NCBI GenBank assembly: GCA_003550305.1
Contig: QKYT01000007.1
Location: 100,412-164,411 of the forward strand
DNA from: Glomus cerebriforme
Lineage: Eukaryota > Glomeromycota > Glomeromycetes > Glomerales > Glomeraceae
Direction of reading: 5' to 3'
Length of the DNA stretch: 64,000 nucleotides
Part shown: positions 1 to 12,204 of the stretch, piece after piece
How the letters are laid out: each line of letters opens with the position of its first letter
Numbering within the stretch: the first letter of the stretch is position 1
The notes under the pieces: model-generated
Told to the model about the DNA's origin: nothing
Databases searched by the model: none
The model's input: only the letters and a program-made list of their open reading frames with translations
Position numbers and translations under genes: made by a program

Positions 1-2793
1 GTCTCAATAAACACTTTGATAATTATTATGAATATATTAAATTTTTGAAAATTGGGGCAAAAGGTTCAAAATATTTATTACAAGTTTTGGCATAATTTAT
101 GATATTTCTAACTTTATTTCTTTTATTTTTTAAAAATTCTAATTAAATTGTAGAATAACTGAATTATTTTATCAGTTAATATACTGTGTTAAATTTTGTT
201 TAAAATTTTTATTTGTATTGTATTTGTATTGTATTATTTATATATTAATAAAATAAATAAATAATTACTATTATTATATTTGTATTGGTGTATTAACACC
301 GAATGTTAGTTTAAAAGTTACAAAATTCGATATAATGAATGCTGATAATAATATTACAGAAGTTTAATAGTAGTTTAATCAAAATTTACATCTGAGTAAT
401 ACCGAAGAGTGTTGGATATTTGCTTAAATATTAACCGATTAGTTGTTATAAAATTTAACATAAGTTTAATCGAAATCTACATTTAAATAGTATCTGAAGA
501 GTAATATAGATTTCAACTAGCATTAAAGTATAATTCAGCCTAAAATCAGATAGCTGAAATTTAGCTGAAATAGACTATTTTGACTAGTGATAATAAAGTT
601 GATTAATCTATTTCATTATATGACTTACTACTTAATATTAAAGTTCACATTAGAAATAAAGAATATCTTAAAAATTTTAAAATTAAATAAAATACCATAT
701 TCACAATTGGTATACTAATGTTAAATACAAGATTCTTTAGCACTATGGATGATATTATGAAAGGTTTTTTAACTGTAATACTTAAAAATAAAGATTATAA
801 ATGAACCAATTTGTATATTATTATATTAATTGGATTACAGAATAATAAAATTTAATGAATGTAAGTTAGAACTTAAAAGTTTAGTTTTGATTAGTATTAG
901 CTTAAACTAAGGATTCATATTTCTATTACTTATAAATAAAAACTAATCATAAAGAAATAAATAGTGAAATTAAAGAACAGAAAAAAGATATGTGACAAAT
1001 TCTTTTCTAATCATTAGTCAAGATCATACCATTAGAAGCAATTTTAGAAGTATAAAATATTTGAATAACTAGAATTTAAAAAATAGGTTATTATATGATT
1101 TTTTTCAATAAAGATACATATTTATGTATTTGCCTTCTTTTGATTAATAAAAGGTTAGTATATCATCATTTTTTTTTGAGTTAGTATTTATTTTTGATAT
1201 GCTACATTTCAAATAAGTATAATTCTAAATTGGATTTTGATACTATTAATATAAATAGTCTTTTGTAGCAATATTCTTTCATTCCAGTTTATAGTATAAT
1301 GCTATCAGATAATAATATAGAATTTAAAAATAACATTAATTTTCACCATTTTTTTTCATTTCAGTTTGATTTATTTAATCCTCAATCAAATATAAATTTA
1401 ATTAAAATCATATATGTAGAGTTATTTGGGTTATCAAAGAAAACTGTTGATATGCTCTTAAGTTTAATATGTAATGTAAATTATCAAGCATACTTAAGAG
1501 TTTTATATATGACATTCAGAATAAGATAAAAATAAAATTATCTAATATTATTAATAATTTAACTATTATTAGGTACAAAGAATAATTACCAAAAAGGTTT
1601 AAATCAAATGTTAAAGTAGGTTTATCTAAAAGATCAAAATGAGTATTAAAAAATAGTATACAGGTTAATATACTGTAATAAATAATAATATTATAGATGA
1701 GAAGATATGAAAATTGTAAGTAGTATGCGCATTATTTAGTTTATTTAATTATTCTATTTTTTTTGTGTTTATAGCATGTATGCATGTATATGTACATTTT
1801 TGTATGTGTTTTATATTATATTTAATTTTACAAATAAAAAAGTTTTGGTTTAAGTCACATGATTTTATTAAATACTAATATCATATAATCTGTATTTAAA
1901 TAGCTTATATATAAATAGAAATTGCTTTTTACATAATATTAATTGTTTTTAAGTATAAAATCTCTGCTAAAAATTATGATTTTCTTGTATTTTATATTGT
2001 AATACTAATTTTTCTTTTTCTGATTTTTTATACAAATATTTATTATTTTTTTTAAAATAATTATAATATATATATTATGATTTTTGCTATAATTTTATAA
2101 TAATAATGATTAGTTTATTAATTTATAATACATGACATGATTTGTATTTAATATATGATATAAACAGATTTTTATTTTCAAAAGAAATTATTATTGAATT
2201 TATAAAATAAATAGTATCTTTTTGTTTAATATTTTATTTTTTTTTAGCAAATAATTTATAAAAATGATTTTAATTAAATATAAAATAAATTTAAAATTTT
2301 CTAATGCTTTTTTTTTATAAATTATATCATTATCAATAAATCATATACTAATTAATTGTAAATCTTTAGTTCTATTATATTTTTAAATTGATTTATTTAT
2401 TATATTTATTAATATATATAAATTTCAATTTATATTAAGTTATATTTTATATTTTTATGATTATTAAATATTAAAAATATTTAAATATTTTTTTTTTAAA
2501 AATTAATTTTTCATAAATTAGCTCTTAAGTATAAATATTATATACTATATAACTTTATTTAAAATATTAAATAAGATTTATTTAACTTTTATATATAATA
2601 TATAAAAAAATATATATATTAAAACAATATATAAGTATACTATTTGAATTTTTTTATAAATTATAATTAAATACTTAAATTTTAATTAATATTAAAAAAT
2701 ATTTAATTATTAGATGCAAATAAATTAAATAATTTTATAATACAATTAATATATTACAATTAATATATTACAATTTAAATTAAAAATAAAATC
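1..2793. other. AT-rich intergenic region, no gene seen
   Basis: About 2.8 kb of very AT-rich sequence with A/T runs and simple AT tracts. The longest open stretch with a start (1299-1529, 76 codons) has no recognisable domain, no splice partner and ordinary low-complexity composition, so I do not call it a gene. Confidence 0.6.
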
Positions 2794-2811
2794 AAATAAT
2801 ATAATAGTAAA
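2794..2811 (+). repeat. Target-site duplication, left copy
   Basis: An 18-bp sequence repeated without mismatch at 3016-3033. It flanks the truncated LINE at 2812-3015. Confidence 0.85.
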
Positions 2812-3015
2812 GAGGAGTTTGAATAAGTATAAGTAAGGATCTAATGCTAAGGACCCTTAGTAACAAGAGCCATCTTTAGTCTTTATAAATCTGCTTCTTA
2901 CATGACAATATGCTTTTCTATATAGAGGATATATTCATGATTTATCATACTATAATTATGTATTCTTTATAGAATTTTGTTAATTATAATAAACTTGATT
3001 AACTTGTCTAAAAAA
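2812..3015 (+). mobile_element. 5'-truncated LINE insertion (about 204 bp)
   Basis: Seen: an 18-bp direct repeat, AAATAATATAATAGTAAA, lies exactly at 2794-2811 and 3016-3033 and brackets a segment ending in an A-run. About 20 nt before the A-run is an AATAAA-type signal followed by TTGATTAACTTGTCT. The last ~150 bp closely match the reverse complement of 47213-47345, the 3' end of a LINE copy elsewhere in this window. Known: LINEs insert by target-primed reverse transcription, giving 5' truncation, a poly(A) end and variable-length target duplications. Inference: this is a dead-on-arrival copy of that family. A SINE borrowing the LINE tail is the alternative; I see no clear pol III A/B boxes at its 5' end. 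Confidence 0.8.
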
Positions 3016-3033
3016 AAATAATATAATAGTAAA
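3016..3033 (+). repeat. Target-site duplication, right copy
   Basis: An 18-bp perfect copy of 2794-2811, directly after the A-run of the inserted element. Confidence 0.85.
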
Positions 3034-4463
3034 ATTAATTTAATAGCATTTATTAAATATAAGGTAAATTGAAATTTAATTAACAAATACTTAAATAAAT
3101 ATTTTTAAAATAATTAACAAATATTTAAAAATATTTTAATTAATTTTATAATATAAAAACTAGAATTAAAATTAAAACTAAAGATTAATTTAAATAAATT
3201 TAAAAAGTTAAAATAATATATTAATATAGTATTTGTAAAAGATTAGATTTAGAATTATTATAAGTTTATAATCACATGATATCAGTTGATTACTATTAGT
3301 GATAAATAGCAAGTTTCATAAAAATACTAATTATAAAATAGTTTGTATTTTAAATGAAAGAAAAATTATTTATAAAATATATATATTAAAATTTTTAATG
3401 TAAATTTAGAACTTTTCTAAGATTGAATCCCATAAAAAGAGAGAGTTCTAACTCAAGAAATTTTATAAATATAGCTTACTATATATATATGGTAATATTG
3501 ATTAAAATATTTAACTTATTATGTATATGTTTTAATATTGCTTTTCTTTACAAAAACTAGCAAAAGTTTATTGATACCTGTTTTTATATAAATTAAATTT
3601 AAATTCAGTAAGATACAAATCTTAATAAGCAACAAAAATAGTCAATTTACTCTTTTATAATATTGGTATTCTCATATGGTATACCTTATATTATGGTTTA
3701 TAGATGCAGCTATGCTTAAAATTTTGTAATTAGTTTCTTTGTTTCTTGTTTTATTAGGCAAATAAATCATGATTTTACAAATTTTGTCCGGAATTATCAC
3801 TTTTTAGCATTTTTTGGCGCACATCGAGTCTGATTAACGTAACATAACAGTGAACTAATTTCTTAGACTAGATAATATAAGTAAAATTTTTTCACAATAC
3901 ATGATGGAAAATTACTTAATATATGAGATAATTTAAAAACTAACCATAAAGCGTTGACTAAAATTACCCTGGGGTAATTACAGCAAAAAAATCGGTTTCT
4001 TGTCTAATTAAAAGCGTGATAATTTATGCAGTGATATTTAAAGTTTATTTGTTAATAACTGTATGCAACTTGACATCATTACATACATGATGTCATCGTG
4101 TGTAGCCATCAAATTTAATAAGACTAGCCAATAACGTATAACGAATTCTCTAAATTAAAACGATTGACTGCGCCATATATTATATAATTCTTTTATTTTT
4201 TTTTTCAGTGTACTGTATATCTCATATTAGATGATTTGGTGAAAAACGAGGGGCACTGACGAGAATGATAATAAATTTACTTTGAAAATATAAGTAAAGA
4301 AATATTCATACTTCATGTATATTAATATTTTTTTAAAAAAAATTTTTTTTTTACAAATTTATGACGTTCTGCATAATACCTTGAAGTGGAATATTTTAAC
4401 GAGCTTATTTTTATCACCAATTGTTTTATAGTTTCCGTGATAACGATTAAGTCTCGACACGAA
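3034..4463. other. Intergenic region upstream of the MIR-domain gene
   Basis: AT-rich, no open frame of note. A small palindrome TTACCCTGGGGTAA lies near 3965. GC content rises slightly from about 3780, which probably marks the promoter side of the next gene. I see no clear TATA box. Confidence 0.5.
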
Positions 4464-5645
4464 ATGGGCACCACAGAGAACCATAAAGATGTCGGTAACT
4501 TTGAAGAAAAACAAATATCTATACAGCCTACGACTACTCAAGAGTCTTCATTGCAAACACAAAAACATTCACATTTTCAACCACAGACGTCTGGGTCAAA
4601 CACTTCTAGGTCGACAGCTGACGAACATATAAGAATTGGCTCTTATATTGCTTTACAACATGGCACTACGTCAAGATATTTATCAAGTAGATCGCTTGAT
4701 AATAATGAATCATCAGCGAAGGGAAATATTGACCAGGTTTGTTTGAAGCCAAGAATATAATTTAGAATGTAGTTCAAAAGGTTTGAATTGAAAAAAAGTC
4801 ATTACTTAAAAAATCAACTGCTTTAAATAGAACAAATTCTTGTCAATTATAACGTCATTTGTGAATTGAAGTTGTGGAAATAATTTAGAGTTATTAGGGT
4901 ATTGAAAAAATATCTTGGAAAGAAAATTTCTTTGTACTTCGCAATCCCGCTGAGATTAGTCCATAGTCGCGATTTGAAACTTAAAAATAAAATTATCAAC
5001 CATATTTCTTCGCTATCCTTCATCTTGATAGGTATTTGCAACTCGGCGGAAAAACGAGAATGAATTGTGGATAGTACTACAAGCTTACGGTGAACGACGC
5101 CGGCTAAAAACAGACGATGCTGTTCCATATAACGCCCAAATCCGACTTAGGAATATGGTATCACGACGTAATCTGCGTTCACATCCAGATTATATTTCTC
5201 CAATAAGTAATCAACAAGAAGGTAAAGAAACATAATATTTTAATTACTAATTAACTAATTGTTTTAGAAATATGCTATATATATATATTACATATTATTT
5301 CTTTCAATTTTTTTTCCAGTAATCTGTCATGGCGATGAAAATATCAGTGACTTGAACGATAATTGGCTTGTTCAAAGACATAGCTATACTAACAATTATG
5401 ACAACTCTGGATATTGGCTAGCCAGCGACGCGATTACCTTAAGGCACATTCAAACTGGAGCTACTCTGCACAGTCATAAAATAATGATAGACGATGATGA
5501 TCAAGAAGTTACGTGCTATGGACCAGGACATGAGGAAAACGATAAGGTAAGAATAGTTATGAAATTAGTTAATTGCCATATAATTTGGTTTATTAAATAT
5601 TTATATATCCTTATTTATAATAAATAGTGGAAGGCCGAATATTAA
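4464..5645 (+). CDS. MIR-domain protein (four exons, 235 aa)
   Basis: Exons 4464-4736, 5032-5221, 5320-5546 and 5628-5645, all joining in frame with GT/AG borders; the last exon adds only WKAEY and a stop. MIR repeats are the beta-trefoil modules of protein O-mannosyltransferases, SDF2 and IP3/ryanodine receptors. Visible here: a disordered Ser/Thr/Gln-rich N-terminus (1-54), then repeats starting near IGSYIALQHGTTSRYLSS (about 59-76), NAQIRLRNM with LRSH in exon 2, and DAITLRHIQTGATLHSH in exon 3; the motifs QQEV and QEVTCYG close two of them. No mannosyltransferase domain or obvious signal peptide is seen. 4464 is the first ATG of the frame; the open frame upstream lacks one. Stand-alone MIR proteins may be an expanded family in mycorrhizal fungi (from memory). 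The ligand or substrate is unknown. Confidence 0.85.
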
Positions 5646-6315
5646 ATGATTTTATTAGAAGTTCATATAATAAAAATAAATATGTATATTCTTCTTTATA
5701 TGACCTCACCAGCTTATTTAGTTTGGTCTTTTTAAAAGAATTTTTTTTTGTGTAAAGCCCGAACATCGCCACGTATTTATACTACCGGAAAATTGCTTTA
5801 ATAGGAGAATGTGATACTATAACTGTAAAACAAAGCTGCCCCTTTCTATAGTATTAAATATCGTATTTGGTAATACGACATCCGGAGCGAGGAAATCTGA
5901 GGTTTTTTTTATATTTAAACCAGAATCTTCTCGAAGTTTACTTTATTAGCGCTTACTTGATATCCTTGCTTCTTTTTTAAAGAATATTATTGTAGCAATT
6001 AAGCATTCGTATCACCAAAACTCCGATTTAAACGAAGGTCTAATTTTATAGATAGATTATTGATATAATACAATAATAAATATTTTTTTACCTTATTGCG
6101 TTTTTCACAAGCCACTTTACCACTTTTCACCAATTTAAGTTTACACGTGTTGCGTGACGTGCATCCATTGCGGTTGTAGATCCTTATCTTACGTCCGGAT
6201 TTTAATTGCGAGTTTCAACATTTCGTGAAAAGAGGAATTACGATTCATCATTTTAAATAATCATTTCACCTCCCTAAGTTCACCCCCTTGGGAACATAGT
6301 AAAAAATATCAGAAT
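5646..6315. other. Intergenic region
   Basis: Moderately AT-rich, no open frame or RNA gene recognised. It separates the MIR gene from a transposon end. Confidence 0.5.
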
Positions 6316-6444
6316 GTGCACTTAGAGAGTAAAGAGCAAAATATATGGAGCTCTTATAAGTTGGATCAAGCCTACCGTGCACTTAAAGAGAATTTATATA
6401 ATGTGTGCACTTATAGAGCGTGCACTTATGGAGGTCTTACTGTA
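6316..6444 (-). mobile_element. Solo pogo/Tigger-like transposon end
   Basis: Four copies of GTGCACTTA followed by an AGAG- or GGAG-like tail begin at 6316, 6377, 6405 and 6420. The stretch ends in GGAGGTCTTACTG followed by TA, so on the minus strand the element starts TA-CAGTAAGACCTCC. Known: pogo/Tc1-mariner elements start with CAGT, target TA and often carry repeated subterminal transposase-binding sites. I find no matching second end nearby, so this looks like an orphan end or a strongly decayed MITE. Confidence 0.5.
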
Positions 6445-6659
6445 ATGATTATACTTTTTTCTGTGTCGCGAACTTTGTTAGATAAAATCATTAGAGATAT
6501 TCATTAAATACAACGAAATTTAGCTAAATCAATAAAAAACAATAAGAATTAAATTTTTTTTTACGCGAGATTAAATTGATTAATGGGAATGAATTTCAAT
6601 TTGTAATGGTAACAATATAAATAGAAAGAAGCCAACTATACTACGATTAAAACACTGTG

Positions 6660-6665
6660 CACGTG
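6660..6665. promoter_or_regulatory. CACGTG box upstream of DBP4
   Basis: A palindromic CACGTG inside GTGCACGTGAC, 63 bp before the ATG at 6729. The same class of box recurs upstream of neighbouring conserved genes. Confidence 0.4.
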
Positions 6666-6728
6666 ACTATTTTCAAAAATGAGATTTAGATTTTAGATTT
6701 ACCCCTTTCAGTTGATAAAGCATAAAAA

Positions 6729-9700
6729 ATGTCAGTTCAACATCGAAAAAAATCTAATAGATCTAATGAATACCGTAAGCTTAAACGTGAACAAGCATTA
6801 AAAGAGTTAGAAGTTCTAGAAGCAAGGTGTCAGGATCTGGTAATTCTCTCTCTTTATAACTTTTTTTTTCGTTCTAAGTTGAACGCGATTTCTTTAGTCA
6901 TTAGATTCGGAGTGTGAAAGTTTTCTGGAGTTGCCTTTATCCCTTTTGACCCAACAAGGTCTACAGCAAGCGAATTACATTGAAATGACGGAAATTCAAC
7001 GTAAAGCTATACCTATTGCTTTACGCGGTCGTGATATTTTGGGTGCCGCGAAAACCGGCAGTGGCAAGACATTAGCTTTTCTCATTCCAGTAAAGTAAAC
7101 AATTTTAAATATTTTTTGTCAGTTTCGATAAAGATAAATAACATCGCATTAACCAATCATTATAGTTGATTGAATCATTATACAGGAAAAGTTGGTCACA
7201 GTTGGATGGCTTAGGTGCTTTAGTCATAGCACCAACACGAGAATTGGTAACGATAAAAATATTTTGTTTACTCAATTAGAGAAGATATAATTTACTTTAA
7301 TTTTCGATAGGCTGTTCAAATTTTCGAGGTGCTTCGTAAAGTAGGAAGAAAGCATTCCTTGTCTGCTGGTCTGGTGATAGGTGGAAAGGACGTAGACGTA
7401 GAACAGGAACGTATAAATAGAATGAATATTCTCATTTGTACTCCCGGGCGTTTATTACAACACATGGATCAAACTGTAAACTTTAATTGTGATAACATTC
7501 AAGTATTAGGTTAGTAATTACTTTTACACAACTCCTCAAGTTCAATTTGTACTTAACACACTTAAATCTATAAGTTCTTGATGAGGCGGATCGTATTCTC
7601 GATTTGGGGTTTGAAAAGACTGTAAATGCCATAATTGAAAATTTGCCAAAAGAACGTCAGACTTTGTTGTTCTCTGCTACTCAAACAAAGTCCGTTAAAG
7701 ATTTGGCTCGATTAAGTCTTCAGGTATATTATATAGAATTAATTTTGGTTTCAATTAAATACATTTTATATTTATATTTTTAATTTATTTAAGGATCCCG
7801 AGTATGTTTCTATAATTGAAGGGTCAGAACATAGCACACCACCTAATTTATCGCAGCATTATTTAGTTTGTGAACTACCACAAAAATTGAATATTTTATT
7901 TTCATTTATTAAATCACATTTACAAACAAAAGCTCTTGTATTCTTATCTAGTTGCAAACAGGTGAAAAAAAATAGTTTTTTTTTGATATTTATTTTTAAA
8001 ATTTTCATCAGTAAATAAATGATCTTAATTATTTTAGGTTCGATTTGTGTTTGAAACTTTTTGTAAATTGCATCCAGGAGTCCCGTTACTTCACTTGCAC
8101 GGCAAACAAAAGCAAACAAAGCGGTTGGAAATTTTTGATAAATTTTCTTCTATGAAAAATGCCTACTTGTTTGCTACTGATATTGCAGCGAGAGGTTTAG
8201 ATTTTCCTGCTGTTAATTGGGTAATACAAGTGGATGCACCAGAAAATGCAGAAACATATATTCATAGAGTTGGGCGAACAGCAAGATATGAAGCTTCAGG
8301 TCATGCTCTATTATTTTTATTGACAAGTGAAGAACAGGGGATGAAAGCAGCTTTGGATAAGAAAAAGGTGCCAATTGATAAGATTAGGGTGAAATCCAGT
8401 AAGACAATTAGCATTCAAAAACAATTGCAATCGCTATGTTTTAAGGATCCTGAAATTAAATATCTTGGACAAAAAGTATGAGCTTTTATTAAATTATATT
8501 AAAATAAATAAAAAATTTTACATAATAATTCTTGTTATTGTTAGGCGTTTGTATCGTATATGCGATCGGTATATCTTCAAAGTGATAAATTCATATTTAA
8601 TGTAGATAAATTACCTGCAGAGGATTTTGCTGCTTCTCTTGGATTACCTGGCACTCCTAAGATAAAATTCGTTAAGGTTTGCTTATAATAAGAATTATTT
8701 AACCTATTTAAGTTATTTTTTTAATTTTAATAATTTTCTTTAATATTTAGAAATCACAGTCTAAAAACGTTACTCGTCAGAAACCAAAAGAAGTCCTTGG
8801 GTATTCAACTTCTGATGAGGATGAAGGAAATTCTGTTAAGAATCCTAAAATGAATAATGGTTTATCTGATTTTGGTGGACAAGAAAAAGAGGGAAAGGAA
8901 ACTAAACCAAGAACGAAGCTAGATAAAATGTTCAATCGTAAGAATATGTCTGTTTTTACAGATCATTATAAAAAATTGGTAGATCAGGAAGCAGAAAGTG
9001 ACGAAGAATTGATTACCCTTAAACGAGCTGACCATGAATTACCGGATGAACTTAAACAACCGGTATTCCTTATTTATATATTTATATATTTATTTGTATT
9101 TTCAATAACTAAAAGTCATTCATTTTAGGGTCGTGATCCATTATCAAAACGTAAGCTTATGAAAGCTACATCAAAAAAGTTTGCAATCAAGAATGCACCT
9201 AAAAGCAAAAGATTAATATTTGATGATGATGGAAATGTAATTTTATTATTTATTATTATTACTCTTTGTATCTTCAATTTATTAATCTCAATTATTATAT
9301 AGCCTCATCAGATATACGAACTTCAGGATGAAAAGGCTTTTCGTTCTGCAGGAGATATATTATCTCAAAAGAAAGAATTTCTCGAGAAAGAATTTGAGGT
9401 CATGAAGAAAGAAGATATTACGGATAAAATTATTGCAAAAGATAAGAGACGAGAAAAAAAAATCAAAAAAAAATCTAAATTAAGAGAAGGATTGGCAGAG
9501 GAAAATATGAAATCTGTAGTAACTTTATCAACAACTTTACCTATGAATGAAGAATTTTATGAAAGCGAATCAAATAAAAGTGTTGAGAGAGTTCTTGGGA
9601 AATCATCAAATGAAGAATATGAAGGATTAAGTAACAAGAGACAAGCTGCTTCTTTATTGAAACGGGATCATCGAAGTGATTTAGATGATAACGAGGATGA

Positions 9701-9806
9701 TATTGAGATTCTGATTAGTAAAAAACGAAAACTATTGGAAATAGAAGAACCAGAAACTTTAGAGGATCAAGAATCATTAGCATTAAAATTATTGAATCGT
9801 TTGTAA
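6729..9806 (+). CDS. DBP4: DEAD-box RNA helicase DBP4/HCA4 (DDX10 family)
   Basis: Eleven exons: 6729-6839, 6898-7089, 7166-7246, 7311-7509, 7575-7723, 7794-7961, 8038-8475, 8545-8676, 8751-9062, 9129-9236, 9303-9806; 797 aa (yeast Hca4 is 770). ATP-dependent helicase of the nucleolus; the yeast protein acts on U14 snoRNA release and 18S rRNA processing. Visible: upstream F46 and Q-motif around EMTEIQ (66-71), Walker A AKTGSGKT (88-95), [23 protein letters not shown] (197-200), SAT (228-230), ARGLDFP (351-357), HRVGRTAR (376-383). The [13 protein letters not shown] and SSCKQVRFVFE signatures are typical of this subfamily. The C-terminus is charged with an acidic stretch ([11 protein letters not shown]) before LALKLLNRL. 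An AATAAA at 9823 follows the stop. Every exon joint is in frame with GT/AG borders. Confidence 0.96.
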
Positions 9807-10442
9807 TTAGAATTTTGCGTTAAATAAAATTCAAATAGAATTTCAGCTACTATTTAAGTTTAGCTTAATGCTAAATATAGGATATATGTAAATCAAATTA
9901 TGTGGTACAAATATAAAATCTATTATCAAAGATTTTTTGTGTAGCAATCGATCTCTGATTTTTCAAATTATAACGGATAATTAATTTAACAATTAAAATT
10001 ATTAAACGTGGTAAATTATTAAAGGTTTGAAGCAATAGATGCCTCATTATTGAATTGTTTATTTGCATTCTTAAATGGAATCGGTGTTTATATGATTTAT
10101 AAATACCAATATTTAATTAGATGCGCAACCTTAATGACCAAGCGAAATTTTGAAAAGATATTCAATAAAGAACTAAACTATAGAATAAAATTTATAATTT
10201 AAAGATTCATTTGTGCCAGCCAAGTAAAAATTGCAGTTAGAAAAAAAAATTTCCCTACAGGCGATGTAAAAAAGAATTCTCGTTATAATAAAAAAATCGA
10301 TTTAGATTAAACCTTCCGAGAATGGAACCAGTTTCATATATGCAATATATAGATCACGGGCTATTCAACTGATCATAAAACAAAATCATGTGATTTTATT
10401 GTCCATCGATATTCTGAAGTATTTTTTCTTTTGCAGCAGCAT
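9807..10442. other. Intergenic region, DBP4 3' end to Josephin promoter
   Basis: Contains the DBP4 polyadenylation-type signal (AATAAA at 9823-9828) and, on the right, the presumed promoter of the next gene with CATGTG at 10387-10392, 50 bp before its ATG. No gene seen. Confidence 0.55.
10387..10392. promoter_or_regulatory. CATGTG box upstream of the Josephin gene
   Basis: Lies within the near-palindrome AATCATGTGATTT, 50 bp before the ATG at 10443. Confidence 0.35.
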
Positions 10443-11520
10443 ATGGAAGAATCCGTAAAGAAAACCGCTCGAGAACCGTATCATGAACGTCAAAGTTTAT
10501 GGTTCTGCGGACAGGTAAATTTTACATATAGATTCTCGGTAAAAGAACCATTTAATAAATTATTAATCATTAATCTAAAAATAGCATACATTAAATAATC
10601 TAGTAAGTATCTTAAGAAAGGCATTTAGTATATTCTTGTTTGCTAGTATTGTATTTCTTCTATTAATTATTTGTATAGTTTCAAGATGAAGTTTTCACAA
10701 AGGAACAACTTGACAATATTGCCATAAAATTGACCAAGCAAACTAGCTTAGAAGTTTCGACATGGAGCTCTTATTTCATTAATCCACACAAAAGTATTTT
10801 GTGAGTTTTTTTTATATGATATAATTTTATTATTTAGAATTATTAAATCGTTTTTTTTCTTTTGAAATTTTATAGTGGAGGTAATTATGACATTAATGTT
10901 TTGGAAATGGCTCTAATGAATAAAGATTTGGAAATACAATGGTTCGATGTTAGAAAAGGTATCCCAAAACAGAAATTTAGGTTTTCCTTTCAACCTATTT
11001 ATAATTATCACTATTGTATGAAGTGAATGCGACAAGCGACAAGTAAGAAGATTTCGCGCGCATAAATACAATAACGATAACGATGTTTAGGAATGGGAAT
11101 GCTAATTATTCGGTTACTGGAAAAATAGTTTATCTAATAATTTTATTTAGATATTCGAACTGTTATTCAATTTACCGACAAAACTCTTTTTGGACTTATC
11201 CTGAATGTTCCATCTTCACGTTTTTACTTTTGGACATCTTATCATTGGATTGCCATTAAGCCCTTTCTTAATCAAGATAACGGGAAAGCTGCTGAAGTTT
11301 ATAATTTGGATTCAAAGCTAAGCGGACCTAAAAAATTCGAGAACTTGGAAGAGGTAAAGAACAATCTTAATCACGTAATAATTTGTTGATAAAATACATA
11401 TATATTCAATTTAAAATATTTATTTTTCAGGCTTATAAGTATCTTGAATCTGTCATGTATAGTAAAAATGGAAATATTCTTCTTGTAAAAACATGTAAAA
11501 AAGGCGAAGATTATGAATAA
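10443..11520 (+). CDS. JOSD: Josephin-domain deubiquitinase (JOSD1/2-like)
   Basis: Six exons: 10443-10514, 10585-10602 (18 nt), 10679-10800, 10876-10958, 11151-11353, 11431-11520; 195 aa, close to human JOSD2 (188) and JOSD1 (202). Josephin proteases cleave ubiquitin conjugates with a catalytic Cys, His and Asn/Asp. Visible: YHERQSLWFCGQ ending exon 1 with the catalytic Cys at C22; HTLNNL encoded entirely by the microexon; FQDEVF at the start of exon 3; GGNYDINVLEMAL; SYHWIAI with the catalytic His at H130; YNLDSKL around D152. The order and spacing match JOSD proteins rather than ataxin-3, and there are no UIM repeats. Without the microexon the conserved CGQHxLNN block would be broken, which supports the call. 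An AATAAA at about 11798 could serve polyadenylation. Confidence 0.92.
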
Positions 11521-12204
11521 TGAAATTATTCGTTTATTATGTTAAAGAAAACGTAGTCTAGACTCAAAATTTTAATTGTAGGAGTTTCTTGACTTCACTC
11601 TGACATAAACCAACTTTTTTTTAGATTAATTAGGAACTTTTATATTAATTAAAATATAAACCTTTGACTGATTCCTTGATATGTAGACCTTAAGGCCTTA
11701 ACCTAAACTGGGTGTATCCGTGTATGATAAGATTTTATAACAGATAATATTAATAATAATTATATTGTTATTTTACGCATATAAAAGTGAAGAAAAAAAT
11801 AAACTATTTATACTATTAGACATTTCTATTTTAGTTTGCAATAGAGGAAAAAATGTAAAGTTTAAATGGTGGAAGTTTATTTAATAGAGCTTTAATGTCA
11901 AAACTTTTATTACGGTATTTAATTTTCTTCATTCTCTTTTTTAATAATTCTTTTTTAATAATTTTTCTTTGAAAACATCGCAGTATTTAATTTTTTAGCG
12001 AAAAATAAACATCGCGAGAATTTAAGATTAAAATATCCAATAAAATTCTTGTACAACCCAGTTTAGATTATCCTTCAAAGACGCGTCTGTCATGTGATGT
12101 TTCCTATTACGTTATGTTTATATAAAGCTTCGACCGTGAACTTGTAAATAATAACTTGAAAAAAAAGTGTATTTTAAAGCAAAACCTCTAGGGAAAACTT
12201 TGAC
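11521..12204. other. Intergenic region with promoter of the NuSAP-like gene
   Basis: Holds the 3' end of the Josephin gene and, on the right, CATGTG at 12091-12096 and a TATATAAAG box at 12119-12127, 77 nt before the ATG at 12205. No gene seen. Confidence 0.5.
12119..12127 (+). promoter_or_regulatory. TATA-like box
   Basis: TATATAAAG, 77 nt before the ATG at 12205, with a CATGTG box 22 nt further upstream. The placement fits a TATA element, but the region is AT-rich, so chance matches are common. Confidence 0.4.

Noticed and set aside
1299..1529. 76-codon open frame in the left desert
   Set aside because: No domain, low-complexity composition, no splice partner or promoter context.
3964..3978. 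Short palindrome TTACCCTGGGGTAA
   Set aside because: Too short and isolated to assign a role.
4847..5128. 93-codon minus-strand frame
   Set aside because: It overlaps exon 2 of the MIR gene on the opposite strand, where the plus-strand MIR reading is clearly better; it also lacks a domain.
10959..11150. Possible second U12 intron (donor GTATCCC) in the Josephin gene
   Set aside because: The donor departs from GTATCCTT and no TCCTTAAC-like branch point precedes the acceptor; an ordinary GT-AG intron explains it.
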